This document shows positions 5,114-6,572 of a stretch of DNA of 6,572 nucleotides, one piece after another. Location of the stretch: positions 1-6,572 of the forward strand of contig JAGXSR010000004.1 of the NCBI GenBank assembly GCA_018333405.1, read 5' to 3'. How positions within the stretch are numbered: the first letter of the stretch is position 1; every line of letters starts with the position of its first letter. Both the position numbers and the translations under genes were made by a program. The notes under the pieces are model-generated. The model worked only from the letters and a program-made list of their open reading frames with translations, did not search any database and was not told the DNA's origin. The stretch comes from Dethiobacter sp. Lineage in GTDB: Bacteria; Bacillota; Dethiobacteria; DTU022.

Positions 5114-5880
5114 ACCGCTCTTTCCGCATTATCCTGCCGCTACTGATCGCTCTGTTTTTCCTGGGCTTTTGCTTTGAGGCGACGGCAACGGCCCAGCCTG
5201 TACAACTGCCTCAGTTTGAGCTGCGCCTCGGTGACGGAGACGGCGAACCTCAAGACCTGGTCGGCTTTTTGCAGCTGCTGCTGATCCTGGCCCTGTTAAC
5301 CCTGGCTCCGGCTTTTATTATGCTGATGACCGCGTTTACCCGGATCGTGGTGGTGCTCTCTTTTACCCGCCACGCTTTGGCCACTCAGCAGATCCCGCCG
5401 AATCAGGTGGTGATCGGTCTGGCTCTGTTCCTGACCTTTTTTGTCATGCAGCCGGTTGCGGCCCAGGTAAACGAGCAGGCGATCCAACCCTACCTGGAGG
5501 GCGAGATTACACAGGAAGAAGCTTTTGCCTTGGGAGAAGAGCCGATCCGGGAGTTTATGTTTTACCACACCCGGGAAAAAGACCTGGCCCTGTTTCTGGA
5601 TATAGCCGGCCTTGCCCCTCCGGAGACCCGAGCCGATGTTCCCCTGCATATTTTGGTACCCTCTTTCGTAATCAGCGAGCTGAAAACCGCTTTTCAGATG
5701 GGTTTTATGCTTTTTGTGCCGTTTTTAATTATTGACATGGTTGTGGCCAGCACGCTTATGTCTATGGGTATGTTCATGTTGCCCCCGGTGATTGTCTCCA
5801 TGCCCTTTAAAATCTTGCTTTTCATCCTGGTAGACGGCTGGCATCTGGTTGTGAAATCACTTTTGCAGAGTTTCGGCTAG
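5110..5880 (+). CDS. fliP: Flagellar export gate protein FliP
   Basis: FliP is the main subunit of the FliPQR export gate in the flagellar inner membrane. The 256-residue length fits the family (about 245 in Escherichia coli). It has a cleavable signal peptide, typical of FliP: hydrophobic residues 7-20, with a likely cut after A28 (ATA before QP). The first conserved block is MTAFTRIVVVLSFTRHALAT (73-92), followed by QIPPNQVVIGLALFLTFFVM (94-113). The second is VPLHILVPSFVISELKTAFQ (177-196), continuing into GFMLFVPFLIID. The third is MLPPVIVSMPFKILLFILVD (223-242), then GWHLVV. All key segments are intact. The start is GTG, overlapping the fliO stop as GTGA, so translation is likely coupled to fliO; this suits FliO's role as a FliP assembly factor. 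Confidence 0.96.
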   Translation: MNRSFRIILPLLIALFFLGFCFEATATAQPVQLPQFELRLGDGDGEPQDLVGFLQLLLILALLTLAPAFIMLMTAFTRIVVVLSFTRHALATQQIPPNQVVIGLALFLTFFVMQPVAAQVNEQAIQPYLEGEITQEEAFALGEEPIREFMFYHTREKDLALFLDIAGLAPPETRADVPLHILVPSFVISELKTAFQMGFMLFVPFLIIDMVVASTLMSMGMFMLPPVIVSMPFKILLFILVDGWHLVVKSLLQSFG

Positions 5881-5897
5881 GAGGAATCAGGCGTAAG

Positions 5898-6164
5898 ATG
5901 ACTCCGGACGGTTTGCTGACGGTGGTAGGCGAGGCGGTAGTGATCATTTTGGTCATGCTGGCGCCCCTGCTGGCATTCGGCTTGGCGGTGGGGCTGACTG
6001 TCAGTATCCTGCAGGCAGCTACCCAGATCCAGGAGCCCACTTTGGCTTTTGTGCCGAAAATCGTAGCCGTTTTGCTGGCGATTCTGTTTTTCGGCGGCTG
6101 GATTATGAACACGGTGGTGGATTTTACTTTGCGCCTGTGGGGGGAAGGATTTGCGCTGTTTTAA
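5898..6164 (+). CDS. fliQ: Flagellar export gate protein FliQ
   Basis: FliQ is the small two-helix subunit that packs around FliP and FliR in the export gate. Its 88 residues match the usual length of about 89. Two membrane segments are seen at about 13-37 and 52-75. Between them is the family signature VGLTVSILQAATQIQE (31-46) followed by PTLAFVPKI (47-55), corresponding to the conserved G...si.QA.TQiqE.tL.fvPK. AGGAGG at 5879-5884 overlaps the fliP stop; the 13-base spacer to the ATG is long, but no closer in-frame start exists. The stop overlaps the fliR start as TAATG. Confidence 0.95.
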   Translation: MTPDGLLTVVGEAVVIILVMLAPLLAFGLAVGLTVSILQAATQIQEPTLAFVPKIVAVLLAILFFGGWIMNTVVDFTLRLWGEGFALF

Positions 6165-6572
6165 TGGAGCTGATCCTGGAAAAGTGGTTCTTTTTTCTGC
6201 TGATCTGGACCCGCCTGGTGGGGATTGTATTTCTCTTTCCGTTTTTCAGCTGGCGGGGTGTCCCTGTGGCTCTGCGCCTGTGGCTCTCCCTGGTCCTGGC
6301 GGTGCTTCTGTTTTTCTCGCTGCAAGGAGAGCCGGCGCCGGCGCCTGAGGACTCGGTCAGGCTGGTGCTGCTCATAGCGCAGGAAGCCTTGACCGGACTG
6401 GCTTTAGGCTACCTCACCTTGTTATTCTTTTCGCTCTTTGTCAATGCCGGCCAGATGATCGATTTAAGCTCAGGGTTAATGCTCTCGGCGGTGTTTGACC
6501 CGCAATTCGGCGGTCAGGTAACTTTCATGGGTCAGTTCTACTATCTGCTGGCGCTGGTATTTTATCTGACTT
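6164..6572 (+). CDS. fliR: Flagellar export gate protein FliR, N-terminal part (cut by window edge)
   Basis: FliR is the single-copy subunit that completes the FliP-FliQ-FliR gate. Only 136 codons are visible, about half of a protein that is near 260 residues in most species; the frame is open to the right edge. The product begins MELILEKWFFFLLIWTRLVG, then VFLFPFFSWRGVPVALRLWL, with the conserved Arg, Pro and Arg-x-Val-Pro pattern of the FliR/SpaR family. Further blocks are EALTGLALGYLTLLFF (74-89), NAGQMIDLSSGLMLSAVFDP (94-113) and the following Gly-rich GGQVTFMGQFYYLLAL. Several hydrophobic membrane segments are evident. The ATG shares one base with the fliQ stop (TAATG), so coupling by ribosome re-initiation is likely. 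Whether it is fused to flhB, as in some clostridia, cannot be told here. Confidence 0.94.
   Translation, partial: MELILEKWFFFLLIWTRLVGIVFLFPFFSWRGVPVALRLWLSLVLAVLLFFSLQGEPAPAPEDSVRLVLLIAQEALTGLALGYLTLLFFSLFVNAGQMIDLSSGLMLSAVFDPQFGGQVTFMGQFYYLLALVFYLT

Overview
This window is one densely packed stretch of a flagellar biosynthesis operon. Every gene reads on the + strand, the gaps are short, and several starts overlap the preceding stop. The gene order (end of fliK, flgD, a TIGR02530-type flagellar operon protein, flgE, motA, motB, fliL, fliN-like, fliO, fliP, fliQ, start of fliR), the strong AGGAGG-type ribosome binding sites, the short FlgD and the presence of the TIGR02530 gene all point to a Firmicute. 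A member of the Clostridia with fairly G+C-rich DNA is most likely. The species cannot be named from this sequence.

Layout. Positions 1-1121 carry hook-assembly genes: the C-terminal end of the hook-length protein FliK, the hook cap FlgD, and a small conserved flagellar operon protein of unknown mechanism. A gap of 99 bases leads to the hook protein gene flgE (1221-2090). After a 57-base gap come the stator genes motA and motB (2148-3732), which overlap by 8 bases. Then come fliL (stator-associated), a short FliN-type switch protein, and the export-gate genes fliO, fliP, fliQ and fliR, the last cut by the window edge. From fliN to fliR almost every junction is a 1-base gap or an overlap, except fliP-fliQ (17 bases).

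How the genes work together. FliP, FliQ and FliR form the inner-membrane gate of the flagellar type III export apparatus, and FliO assists FliP assembly. The apparatus exports FlgD, FliK and FlgE to build the hook. MotA and MotB form the ion-driven stator, FliL sits beside it, and FliN belongs to the cytoplasmic C-ring.

The gene content is well-known biology; I see no undescribed system. Points that merit a second look are: a C7/G7 inverted repeat at the fliO-fliP junction that buries the fliP ribosome binding site and contains an in-frame G GGG GGG slippery heptamer; an exact 7-base complement of the flgE ribosome binding site just after the preceding stop codon; a Cys in place of the usual Asp in MotB's peptidoglycan-binding motif; and the absence of flbD, fliM and a cheY-like gene from places where many Firmicute operons have them.
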